The notes under the pieces were generated by a model. That model was not told the origin of the DNA and searched no databases. It saw only the letters and a list, made by a program, of their open reading frames with translations. From positions 496,001-560,000 of the forward strand of contig JBBELK010000307.1 of NCBI GenBank assembly GCA_037783545.1: a stretch of DNA of 64,000 bases, written 5' to 3'. Source of the DNA: Henricia sp. BOLD:AAB3569 (Eukaryota; Echinodermata; Asteroidea; Spinulosida; Echinasteridae). Numbering within the stretch: position 1 is the stretch's first letter; each line of letters opens with the position of its first letter. The position numbers were made by a program, and so were the translations under genes. Of this stretch, positions 34,129-43,151 are shown piece by piece.

Positions 34129-34402
34129 GGGGCCAATTTCATGGAGCTGTTTAGCAGCCGATTTTGTGCTAACGGAGGCTCCGGCTATTTCATGGAGGCC
34201 GTAACCAATAAGCACTGCCAAACGTTTGCTAGCTTCAGAGGCAAATTTGCTAAACACTCGTGACGCAACAATGCCCGTTTCCAAGCACGCGCATGCTTGA
34301 GCACGCCGCGGCTGTGAAATAGCCTTAAAGTTAGCACACCTTTTATGCTACAGTAAGCACACGTTTTCAGCTAGCGCTTAAGCAGCGCCATGAAATTGGC
34401 CC
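34129..34402. mobile_element. GGGGCCAATTTCATGG MITE (empty-site copy)
   Basis: Ends GGGGCCAATTTCATGGAGC and GCGCCATGAAATTGGCCC, 274 bp, internal CTGTTTAGCAGCC. The TTAA at 34325-34328 (ATAGCC-TTAA-AGTTAGC) is the intact form of the site filled in the second copy at 61963-62384. Confidence 0.85.
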
Positions 34403-34467
34403 AGGTGGTCAGCTGGATAATAATTTTCCAACCACATGGCAGAATTGGTTGTCTGGTCAGCCGGCCG

Positions 34468-34587
34468 GAAAATCTGTGGTTGCGTGAAACCGAGCGTGCA
34501 TTGCATCGCCAGTCATGAGTAGCGAGTCCCGTGACTCGCGACTCTAACCACGCTCGGCTTTACGCAATAATTGAAACACAGATTTTC
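34468..34587. mobile_element. Palindromic MITE, GAAAATCTGTGG ends
   Basis: GAAAATCTGTGGTTGCGTGA and ACCGAGCGTG are matched by CACGCTCGG and TTTACGCAATAATTGAAACA-CAGATTTTC; about 120 bp. Confidence 0.75.
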
Positions 34588-34844
34588 TACAGTTCTCTCA
34601 ATAATTCTACCCCCAGACGCCCATATAACCCCAAAACAGATATACAGTAGGTTGAATCAGTATCTAAGCTCTATTACCAGTTATTAGTATGTGTCAAAAA
34701 CACAAATTCACCGTGTTTGACGATTTTTTCCATCTTAAATGCATTTGTGCACGTGGATCGTGCGATTATGTACAAACGACCTTTCTAAAAAAATCGTTCG
34801 GGGATCTGACGCATGGGCAGAAGAGAAGCTAACCCCGAACTAGT

Positions 34845-34918
34845 CTGGTACGTACCGGTCCAAATATGTTTTACTAGACTGAATTTACAGTCGTTATATG
34901 TGGAGCGGGAACCAGTCT
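34845..34918. repeat. MITE termini fragment
   Basis: TAGTCTGGTACGTACCGGTCC, shortened here to the tip of the family at 63685-63996, runs into CTAGACTGAATTTACAGTCG and ends GAGCGGGAACCAGTCTA. Probably a deletion derivative of that family. Confidence 0.55.
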
Positions 34919-35036
34919 AACCCCAAACTGGCTGGTTTCAGGTTTCACCATATCCATATAGGGATAAAAAGGAGTGGTACAGCCGATCTTGGCTTCGAGA
35001 TCGATCTTGTGTGCAAAACATACTGTTTATCATTAA

Positions 35037-35186
35037 AGATAGTATCGTGATTGGTAAACTGATGATTAAAACCAACCTGAGCGAAAACTAGCCCCTAATT
35101 ACTTCGTATAACTTTTGAGAAAACAGTCAAAAAAGGGTTTGCAATCACTTCGCCCCAAAACCACTTCGCCCTGAACCACGGCCTGT
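35037..35186. repeat. Fragment of the TTAA-AGCCCC MITE family
   Basis: GATTGGTAAACTGATGATTA, AACCAACCTGAGCGAAAAC and CACTTCGCCCTGAACCACGG resemble the complete copy at 40021-40339. It is cut at CACGGCCTGT, where the LTR-like repeat begins. Confidence 0.6.
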
Positions 35187-35434
35187 TGTAACGGGCTTTT
35201 GCCGTCACTTTCAGGTTCGGATGGGTAAGGGAAACGACGAGACTCCGTGGATTGGTTTACATAACAGAACAGACGATTGGCTTTATTCAGAAACTCATGA
35301 TCAACCCATCGGAGCCATCTTGCCAACTCCATGCAAAGCTATCACACAATGCACTTTGTTTATGCACTATAAAGTATGGAGTGCACAACTCAATAATTCA
35401 ATACTTCGTACACAATATAAATAATGCCGTTACA
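35187..35434. repeat. LTR-like direct repeat, copy 1
   Basis: 248 bp with inverted tips TGTAACGG and CCGTTACA, the form of an LTR. Shared interior with copy 2: TTTCAGGTTCGGATGGGTAA, GACGAGACTCCGTGGATTGG, CAGACGATTGGCTTTATTC, ATGCACTATAAAGTAT. No primer-binding site or polyprotein is recognisable next to it, so it could be a terminal or solo LTR of an unclassified element. Confidence 0.5.
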
Positions 35435-37301
35435 CTCCCCCCTCCTTAGCCAAGACGTGGGCGAGTGTGAAAAGGCTCTTAAAGAAATTACATAATGTCT
35501 CACATAATTTAGTCACATTATGTTTCTGACTCAAACCTAGCCTCAAAGATTTTAACTTCTAATGGTTAGGCACAATTGTGATTAAGTTCCAAGATCAATA
35601 TCAGCAAAATCTCTTTAAGTTCAGTAATAATCAGTAAAAAATCAGTTCTTCAATAACATGTTCGATCTGTTCAATCTAAATAAACTATAAAGTGTTCAAT
35701 AAAGATATCTCGGTATTCATCTATCTCTACTGATTTCTGATTTCGTTCATTATTAATCTGTTTATGATTCTGTTGATCCATCGGTTGGAAAATGAGTCGA
35801 ATGGTCGATCTCTAAGCCATCTCTCGGGGACACAAAACAGGATACATCGTACACAGTCAAACACAGAGCAGGATCTTGACATGGAAACAGTTCCACAAAA
35901 CAGGAATTCAGTCGAACATTTAGTTGTTGACGATACAGTACAGTCTTGTCAGTCGGGTGTGACGGGCGAGGCACACAGGGGAAATCCTCTTGTCCCCAGC
36001 AGCAACACGTGACGGGAATGTAGACCGGACAGGGCGTATCTACATTTTCACAAAACATGACGGAAGCAAGGACTGACAGGGCACATCCAAGCTGTCACCA
36101 AACACTAGTCGCGATTCGTTGACATACTGAAATAGCGTGACGGAAACAAGGACCGGCAGGGCGCATCCATGTTGTCACCAGACAGTCATGACAGTAGAAG
36201 ACTCCGGTAAATCTCGAACTCAACTCTGCCTATGCAGACGGTAGACTTCTGCATGATTTAATCACCAGGTCGACGCGACACTGCACTACAGCAAACAGTA
36301 TACGAGCTCGATAAATAGTCAGAAAGTCAGATGTAGTTCACAAACTTGAAGGTCGTACAAACACATGTAGACGGAAACAATACAAAGTGAATGTCCACCG
36401 CGTGCACCGTAGGCTACATGTTGTAAACGCAGAGTATTGCTAACACGCTAACGCAGAACAGGTCAACTCGGTCCCAAGTCAACTCGGTCCAGGTCAACTC
36501 GGTCCCAAGTCAACTCGGTCCCAAGTCAACTCGGACCCTATGGGAAATTGAACGTAAAGAATGTTTAAAATCAATGGCCAAAGATTAATAATCACCAAAG
36601 TTGGGTTTTAAACATTGTTTTCCGAAACAGATACCGTTATAGTTTACTGATAAAAATATATCATCTCGGGCGGAAATACTCCACTTTTTCAGGCAAAATA
36701 GTTGATTACATTTTTGGACATTGCAAATCTCCTTTTTTTTTGTTTCGTTTACTTAAAGTACATTCTGGTTGTTTTCGCACCAACTGTCCTGCAGAAAACT
36801 GCCCTGCAACTGCCCTGCATTTCTGTAATTCTATTTTCAAAAAGTAAAGCTTGTACCAGTTGAAATAGTTAGTACAAATGCAAACAACACACGAAGTCGA
36901 TCAGTTATCACAAGCGAAAAAAACTATTACTGAATTATATTTTTATATGAAAATGTATAGATGAGAAGTCCTTGTAACAGGATCTGAAGGACATCCAGAA
37001 ATAAAAGGTATAATTTTACGTTCAATTTCCCATAGGGACCGAGTTGACCGGGACCGAGTTGACCTGGGTCCGAGACCTGGGTCCGAGTTGACCGGGACCG
37101 AGTTGACTTGGGACCGAGTTGACTCGAAACCCGCAGAAGTCACATAGAGTCGAGTAGTCTCAATGACGAAGTACACCGGCACCGTACATAGCGTGTCATG
37201 TGCATGTGGCGCGCACACATTAACGATGCGATGACAAAACACAGACGAACACAATCCACGAAAATCTTGCAGTCTCCAACCCATCCTGCCGACTACGCCA
37301 G
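35435..37301. other. Region between the LTR-like repeats
   Basis: Apart from the Foldback-type element at 36461-37124 it holds a short degenerate duplication (GACGGAAGCAAGGACTGACAG near 36060 and GACGGAAACAAGGACCGGCAG near 36138). A 98-codon minus frame at 35762-36058 has no recognisable domain. It could be the non-coding interior of a non-autonomous LTR element. Confidence 0.4.
36461..37124. mobile_element. Foldback-type element with GTCAACTCGGTCCC tandem arms
   Basis: The left arm has five copies of GTCAACTCGGTCCCAA / GTCAACTCGGTCCAG in tandem, then CTATGGGAAATTGAACGTAA. The right arm has the complement, TTACGTTCAATTTCCCATAG, then several GGACCGAGTTGAC copies. Inverted terminal arms built of short tandem repeats are the hallmark of Foldback elements. 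The core is AT-rich and non-coding. Confidence 0.75.
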
Positions 37302-37504
37302 TATAACGGGATCTTGCCGTCACTTTCAGGTTCTGATGGGTAAGGGAAACGACGAGACTCCGTGGATTGGTTTACATATTAACAGAACAGACGATTGGCT
37401 TTATTCCGAAACGCAAGATCAACCCATATATAGGAGCCATCTTGCCAACTCCCTGGCCCTGCAAAGCTATCCCACAATGCACTTCGTCTATGCACGATAA
37501 AGTA
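37302..37504. repeat. LTR-like direct repeat, copy 2 (truncated)
   Basis: TATAACGGGATCTTGCCGTC onward matches copy 1, with a short insertion (CATATATAGGAG). It ends at ATAAAGTAT, where the MITE at 37505 begins. Confidence 0.5.
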
Positions 37505-37832
37505 TAGACTGGTTCCCGTCCACATATTCCACACAGGAGAATATATAGATTGGTTCGCTTATTGATCACGTTCACAGACGCCATCTTCGTAGGAAGAAAT
37601 GCTACTGCGTATTAAACGCTATCAAGTACGCGCACCCACACGCTGTAACATGTTCCAAACACGCGCGCGTGTTGCTCGAAATTTGTTCGAAATACGGCGC
37701 AACCGATGTGCGTCACAAACAAATACGCTCAAAATCATGATGCACGTGGCGATTTGTAGGAAGTGACGTCATTTGAACGTGATCAATTGCGAAAATTCTC
37801 CTGTGTGGAATATGTGGACGGGAACCAGTCTA
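37505..37832. mobile_element. MITE with TAGACTGGTTCCCGTCCACA ends
   Basis: Inverted ends TAGACTGGTTCCCGTCCACA and TGTGGACGGGAACCAGTCTA, continuing ATATTCCACACAGGAGAAT. Interior contains GACGCCATCTTCGTAGGA and ACACGCGCGCGTGTT. Partial copies lie at 23037-23095 and 61888-61962. Confidence 0.85.
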
Positions 37833-37855
37833 GAGAATATAAGGACAGGTAAAGG

Positions 37856-38128
37856 TAGACTGGTCCCCTGTCCATGTGCACTACGCTGCTCTCGCTATTG
37901 ATCACGTTCAAATGACGTCACTTCCTACAACACGTGTACATATTGCAACGTGCGTAGCGTATTTTTTGTTGACGCGCATCGATTGCGCCGTATTTCGAAC
38001 AACACACGCGCGTGTTTGGAACATGTTCCAGCGTGTGCGTGCGCGTACTTTATGGCGTTTAATACGCAGTAGCCTTTTTTCCTACGAAGATGGCGTCTGT
38101 GAACGTGATCAATACAAGGACAGGCACA
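37856..38128. mobile_element. Homologous MITE in inverted orientation
   Basis: TAGACTGGTCCCCTGTCC, then GACGTCACTTCCTACA, ACACACGCGCGTGTTTGGAA, TTTAATACGCAGTAG and CCTACGAAGATGGCGTC: the interior of the neighbouring element read backwards. End at GGACAGG approximate. Confidence 0.75.
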
Positions 38129-38698
38129 CGCCGAGCAATAACCATGGGTGATTGGCCGTTGTATTACCACGCGTGATTGGTCGTTATATATGCATGATCT
38201 ATTTTTAGAGTTTGCTCAACAACGAGTGAATTGATTGAAAGTGTTTCAAGGGAACATTTGAAAATTGTTTTTAGCTAACAAAAAATCCTTCAAGGGAACA
38301 AACGTGTTTCGAAAGAAGGATCGAAACGTGTTTCGAATGAATATACGAACGATCACAACGCGTTGGTTTAGAACGATCCAAACGCGTTTCAAAACAACGG
38401 TCGAAACGTTTTTCAAGGGAAAGAAGGATCGAAAAGTGTTTGTGACATGGGGAGAAAGAAACCAGTTTTTGAATTGTGGGACTGTCACGGTTTTTGATTG
38501 AAGGCGGTTTTTTTTCAACCATTCATTCAACACAAAAACATGCACTAATTATTTAGCTGTTTAATTTTTTATATTTTTTTTCTTCAATCAATCATGAAAT
38601 TTACTAAGTTATATAGCATGGAGCTATGTATACAGTACACGTACGTACATGTGTAATCTACATGCACAGCACATCTACACGTGCGGGAACTTTATAGT

Positions 38699-38773
38699 CT
38701 CGCAGTGGTGTAAAAAAAAAATGCGCGCCCGGCCGGGCGCCGGCCGCGCATTTTTTTTTTACACCACTGCGAG
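38699..38773. repeat. Near-perfect hairpin with GC core
   Basis: CTCGCAGTGGTGT, an A run, ATGCGCG, then a GC-only centre and the complement CGCGCAT, T run, ACACCACTGCGAG. It forms the centre of the Foldback-type element. Confidence 0.9.
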
Positions 38774-39157
38774 GGGAATTTGGCAGAAAACGCACCATTT
38801 CACTGCTGGTGAAGAGACTAAAGTTCCCCGTACGTATACATGTGCTATACAATGCGCTGTACATGTGCATGTAGATTGTGTACGTACGTACTTAAATGTA
38901 TTATAACATGGATTATAATAAGATAAATTTCATGATTGATTAGAAAGGGAAAACAAGGACTGCATACATATTAAAATATCAGCCAAAGTTTTTTTATGTT
39001 GAATGAATGGTGAAATATATTTTTTTTTTTTAAAACACCATCGATCGACGGAACAGTCCCCAAAAGTATGTATAAGCCCATAGGCCTAATAAGGCATTTC
39101 GTTCCTCCATATTAAGTTAACTCCGTTTCCAAAACTTGTTTTTCTTCTTTCCCTTGA

Positions 39158-39600
39158 AACGACGTTTCGATCGTTCTTTCGAAACGACGTTTCAATCGTT
39201 CTTTCGAAACAACGTTTCGATCGTTCTTTCGAAACGACGTTTCGATCGTTCTTTCGAAACGACGTTTCGATCGTTCTTTCGAAACGACGTTTCGATCGTT
39301 CTTTCGAAACGACGTTTCGATCGTTCTTTCGAAACGACGTTTCGATCGTTCTTTCGAAACGACGTTTCGATCGTTCTTTCGAAACGACGTTTCGATCGTT
39401 CTTTCGAAACGACGTTTCGATCGTTCTTTCGAAATGACGTTTCGATCGTTCTTTCGAAACGACGTTTCGTTCAATCTTTCAAAACAACGTTTCGATCGTT
39501 CGATCGAAACAACGTTTCGATCGTTCCTTTGTAACGACGTTTCGAGATCGTTCTTTCGAAACGTTTCGTTTAATCTTTCAAAACAACGTTTCGAACGTTC
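39158..39600. repeat. 25-bp minisatellite, about 17 copies
   Basis: Unit TTTCGAAACGACGTTTCGAT plus CGTTC; the core CGAAACGACGTTTCG is a palindrome except for its central base. Because 3 x 25 = 75 bp, every frame repeats with a 25-codon period and stays open on both strands (for example 39112-39630 minus). These frames are not genes. Confidence 0.95.
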
Positions 39601-39605
39601 TTTCG

Positions 39606-39720
39606 GAATACTACTGAGCCCAATGACCAAGGGTAATATTGCAGAATGTGCATTGAGAGTTCTGTCGGTTCTGAATGCGCTATATAAGAACTGCCTAATA
39701 CATGTATTATTATTAGGCCC
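39606..39720 (+). mobile_element. SINE tail
   Basis: GCGCTATATAAGAACTGCC followed by TATTATTATTAGG resembles the end of the SINE at 1348-1680 (GCGCTATATAATAATCC, then an ATT tail). The head is missing. Nothing further is recognised up to 40020. Confidence 0.5.
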
Positions 39721-40020
39721 AATAAATATCTCAGAACAGAGAAAACAACCCTATCATCCAACATCCTTACAAAAACATGTTGATAAATTTATTATGTGCA
39801 TAAGCATTTAATTATTTTACCAAAGATTAAACTTGTATTTAAAAAAAGGTCAAACAAAATACCACTTAAATTGTTAAAATGCACTGTTTTCCTTTAGTGT
39901 TCTCATAAGTTTATCAATGTATAGTTATGTCCCCTAAAGTGTCGCACTACAACAACTTACTGAAAATCCCTTCGCATTGCAGCAAAAATCATCAGCTTGC
40001 GAGGTTCAGGCTTATACAGC

Positions 40021-40339
40021 TTAAAGCCCCATCTCATGATTGGTAAACCGTTACAAATAGTGTCATCCCCTGTGTGATTGAAGGTATGCGTGATTAAAAC
40101 CAACCTGAGCAAAAACCAGCTCACTTCATCTAACTTTGGAGAAAACAGTCAAAAAATGGTTTGCAGTCACTTCGCCCCGAACCACAGCCTGTGCACGAAG
40201 TTGTTTTGGGGCGAAATGAATGTCTCGCAAGACGAAAAATAATTGTTCTGCTCATTTCTCAAGACACTATTTAAGTTATGGCGTAAATCTGTGTTTATTT
40301 CTGAGTTTCGAGATTCCCAATAGTGTTGAGGGGCTTTAA
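40021..40339. mobile_element. TTAA-flanked MITE, AGCCCC family
   Basis: TTAA at 40021-40024 and 40336-40339, ends AGCCCC and GGGGCT. Interior: GATTGGTAAACCGTTACAAA, AACCAACCTGAGCAAAAACC, CACTTCGCCCCGAACCAC. Related sequence lies at 35037-35186 and 55340-56300. Confidence 0.75.
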
Positions 40340-41211
40340 TGCAGAATTATATCCCTTCCAGAAAAAAATAGCCATTTGCTTATTCTGGCTAAACTGTACA
40401 AATGTCAGAAATAATGTAAAATTTATGAAGGTACCCGAGAACTTCATTTCCTTTTAATGCCAAGTGCAACAGATTGTGTATTGCATCAAGAGAGAATGGA
40501 AATTAACGGGACATCAACAATACTATTTCAAATGCAGCCCGATATGTAGCAGAGGGTACCCCCACCATTGTTTCCCCTTGTGTCTCCAACATCAAAGGAA
40601 TTTTGTTTTTTGTTTTTTGGGGGGTTGGTGCATTAACCCTTACTCCCTAGGGTGTATTTAAAATAAAATATTGATTTTTGAGGATTGAGGAGTGTTAGGG
40701 TTAACAAAAAGGGAAGAGTGTGTCTGGCCTTTGCCACATATCGTGCTGGATATATACATGTACATTTAACAAGTCAACTACTTTACCATCAAGTTTACCT
40801 TGAATGTTTATAATTTAACAACAATTTTAACAAAGGGTGTAATCCACCAGTACATCAATAATCATTGAAATGCCACATATTACATGGAGGTCAATACAAA
40901 AAAGTGCTACAGGCTGCCAACACTTGATTTAGGGAATGAAAGTGGGTGTGGCCAGTCTTAAACAGGGGCCAATTTCCAAAAGGTGATCATTAGACAAATT
41001 TGCTTAATGCAAAATTTGTTTGCTTTGTAAAAATGGCCGACAAGTCAAAATATTATGCAATGTGAGTAACAATTGACTGGTACTGTTCTGCTATCCTTGA
41101 CTCTTCATTAACACATTTTTTATAAAGCAAACAAATGTTTTATTAATCAAAATTTTCTGCTAAACAGCTTTATGAATTGGCCCCAGTACATTAAAAGCCT
41201 GCTAGGGGCCT
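40340..41211. other. Intergenic, no gene supported
   Basis: AT-rich, with no convincing exon. CAGGGGCCAATTTCCAAAAGG at about 40964 and GAATTGGCCCCAGTAC at about 41175 form weak inverted ends, perhaps a decayed relative of the GGGGCCAATT elements. Confidence 0.4.
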
Positions 41212-42069
41212 GGGGCGGTATTCACAAAACTCAATCTAAGCGGGGTACTTAAGTCTGTCTTAAATCTAAGCACCCCGCTAAGATAAGTGGGGCACTCAAC
41301 TTCGTATTCACAAAAGATTTAAGCGCCCCGCTTACCTTAGTGGTGTACTTAATCAATCAGTGTACGCTTAACTCTGTCACGTCATAAAGTCTCTGCAATC
41401 AAAGCAGCGCAGACCACGCGCGGACTTTTCAAAAACATTCGATTACTACGCGCGTGCATCATACGCGCACATTACGCGCGTGTCGTGCAAGCATACGCGT
41501 GCACGTACCACAAGTAGACGACTTACGTTGTGCTATGCGGTAGTCATTGATCAGTGGCGAACAAAGACGGAAAACGAAGGTTTTTTAAGGTCAGTAAGAA
41601 TAAGCCAGTTCGGAATCTCGCGCGCGCAATGAACGTCTATGGGATTGTGTCAAGGTCATTTGAGATAAACACAGGTCATTTGAGATAAACACAATGCATA
41701 CCGCTTTGTTTATCTCAAACCAAAGTCGGGAGACGCATGCGCAGTCGAGACTCCGAACTGGCTTATAGAAATTGAAATCTTTTGTAATCTCCCAATGTCT
41801 AAATTGTTTAGGAGTTCTCTAATCAATCATATAGCCGTTTTTCGATAACACACTGGGCAGAAAAAACAATGCAATTGCAGACGGTTGACCCAGCGTTAAA
41901 TGCACTTAAGACAGGTCAGACCACACTTAAGTTTAAGTCTAAAAAATAAGCGGGGCACTAAAAGAAAACGCACTGAGAATACCACTTAACTTTATGATTT
42001 GACTTAAGTCTAGAATTTAAGCGGGGCGCTTAAATTTCATGACTTAAGTCGTTTTGTGAATACCGCCCC
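41212..42069. mobile_element. MITE with GGGGCGGTATTCACAAAA ends, containing a nested MITE
   Basis: Ends GGGGCGGTATTCACAAAA and TTTTGTGAATACCGCCCC. Subterminal AAGCGGGGTACTTAAGTC-like words repeat on both sides. 858 bp including the nested element at 41601-41766. Confidence 0.85.
41601..41766. mobile_element. Nested foldback, TAAGCCAGTTCGG ends
   Basis: TAAGCCAGTTCGGAATCTCG and CGAGACTCCGAACTGGCTTA. Contains a tandem AGGTCATTTGAGATAAACAC pair and an inverted partner TTGTTTATCTCAAACC. Confidence 0.8.
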
Positions 42070-42844
42070 TGGACGAGTGATAATGGCCTGAGCGGGCATG
42101 TTGTTCGTGCATATGCACATGATCGGGTCCCTACTATGTGTACATTTTGTTTTTGAGAGCATGTAGTTTATGTATGTGTGCCACACGCGCTAAATAGGAT
42201 GCTAGGAGCTGGTCTTTATCGTCAAGATTGGCCATGTTCAAGACTGACCATGTTACATGCCCTCCGCCAATGACGATGATTAACTGTTTAAGGTATTCAT
42301 TTTCCAATAGACTGTGTAAGTCTTGTTTCGGGTCACACTTCTGGAGACAATGTCTTGTCACTTTACCATTCTGCGTTTGTCAGCACCCAAACACCAATAA
42401 ATGAAAAATGTACCTTAAATCAATGAAATGGTGGCAGTCTGGACTTGTCACAAACAAATAAAAATTATGACCTTCAGTTTTCGGTTTGCAAGTACCCTTT
42501 ACAAAATGAATCGCATAAGTATTGAGGTGGCTAAACGTATCATAAACAAATAAAGTACACATGGCCAGGACAGAAAATCACAAAGATCGTCTGAAGCCAA
42601 ATCAAGTGTTATTGAAAACGGCTATAATTCAACATATTTACATCAAATACACGCGCAAACGGTCATGCCACTTGTGGACTATCAGTGATGCACTGCATGG
42701 TTTTTATATTTTGTCCAGGGTTACCAATTTATCGCAGAGATGGAACTAAAAGATCAGATTTACAACTTTTTGCTTGATGAATTTTTCAAAAAGTTAAATG
42801 GGTTTTGGGAATTTTGTTTTACAGTTGACCCCAAATCTACAGGT
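42070..42844. other. Intergenic, 3' of the ParB/MTase-like gene, no gene supported
   Basis: No convincing exon on either strand. Confidence 0.4.
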
Positions 42845-42901
42845 GAATGGCCAACGCGTACACAAACCAATATCGACTAGAGTAGTCTTGGGCCAAGACT
42901 A
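42845..42901. repeat. Terminal fragment of the 9-bp-TSD element family
   Basis: GAATGGCCAACGCGTACACA, then AACCAATATCGACTA and TAGTCTTGGGCCAAGACTA, nearly identical to the right end of the element at 22870-28047. Confidence 0.8.
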
Positions 42902-42933
42902 TCCCTTTAAATGACCCCGAATACAAACTTAAA

Positions 42934-43151
42934 TTATTCTATCTCTGAACCAAGAGAGGAATTCTCTACAAGATCCATACTGCTACTCTCTGTCTCGTCC
43001 TCGGTGTCCTCCAGGTCATCAGACAAGTCTCTACTGTTAGCTTGCTGCAAGACCTCTGCAATTTTCCTTTTAGCTGCTCGTTGCAGGTCTTCGTCAGGCT
43101 GGACCACGACAACATTTCTCCCCTCCCTCAGTGTAGCCTTTGCAGCTTCAG
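42934..43151 (-). CDS. Terminal exon H: methyltransferase-like helix and acidic tail
   Basis: Acceptor GTTAACACTTTAG|CT, phase 1 in (G+CT gives Ala), stop TAA at 42936-42934. Encodes EAAKATLREGRNVVVVQPDE, DLQRAAKRKIAEVLQQ, then an acidic tail (DDLEDTEDETESSSMD). The A-x-x-A-x-x-x-x-GR-x-VVVV-x-PDE pattern matches the helix and second strand after motif I in amino-methyltransferases, where the acidic residue contacts the methyl donor. No clear polyadenylation signal follows. Confidence 0.72.

Larger units (their letters stand above)
32880..34465. repeat. 55/70-bp minisatellite interrupted by two MITEs
   Basis: About twenty units sharing CACATGGCAGAATCGGTTGT with CTGGTACATGG. Short units are 55 bp (GGTTACCTGGATACTATTTT); long ones are 70 bp and add GCTGGATAATAATAAGCTG. 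Long open frames on the plus strand are an effect of the repeat. The MITEs at 33803-33938 and 34129-34402 sit within units, and a last unit follows at about 34405-34460. Confidence 0.95.
38236..39605. mobile_element. 1.4-kb Foldback-type element with 25-bp tandem arms
   Basis: A large imperfect palindrome centred near 38736. Paired inner landmarks: AACCATTCATTCAACA with TGTTGAATGAATGGT, TCAATCATGAAATTTA with TAAATTTCATGATTGA, and the GC-rich hairpin at 38699-38773. The right arm is a 25-bp minisatellite (listed separately); the left arm is a decayed series of the same words (ACGTGTTTCGAAAGAAGG, CAAGGGAAAGAAGGATCGAA). Confidence 0.75.

Noticed and set aside
35762-36058. 98-codon minus-strand frame with many Cys
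   Set aside because: No retroviral-type zinc knuckle spacing or other domain; cannot be supported as gag or any gene.
39112-39630. 172-codon minus-strand frame and its 132-codon plus partner
   Set aside because: 25-bp repeat gives a 25-codon period in every frame; not protein-coding.
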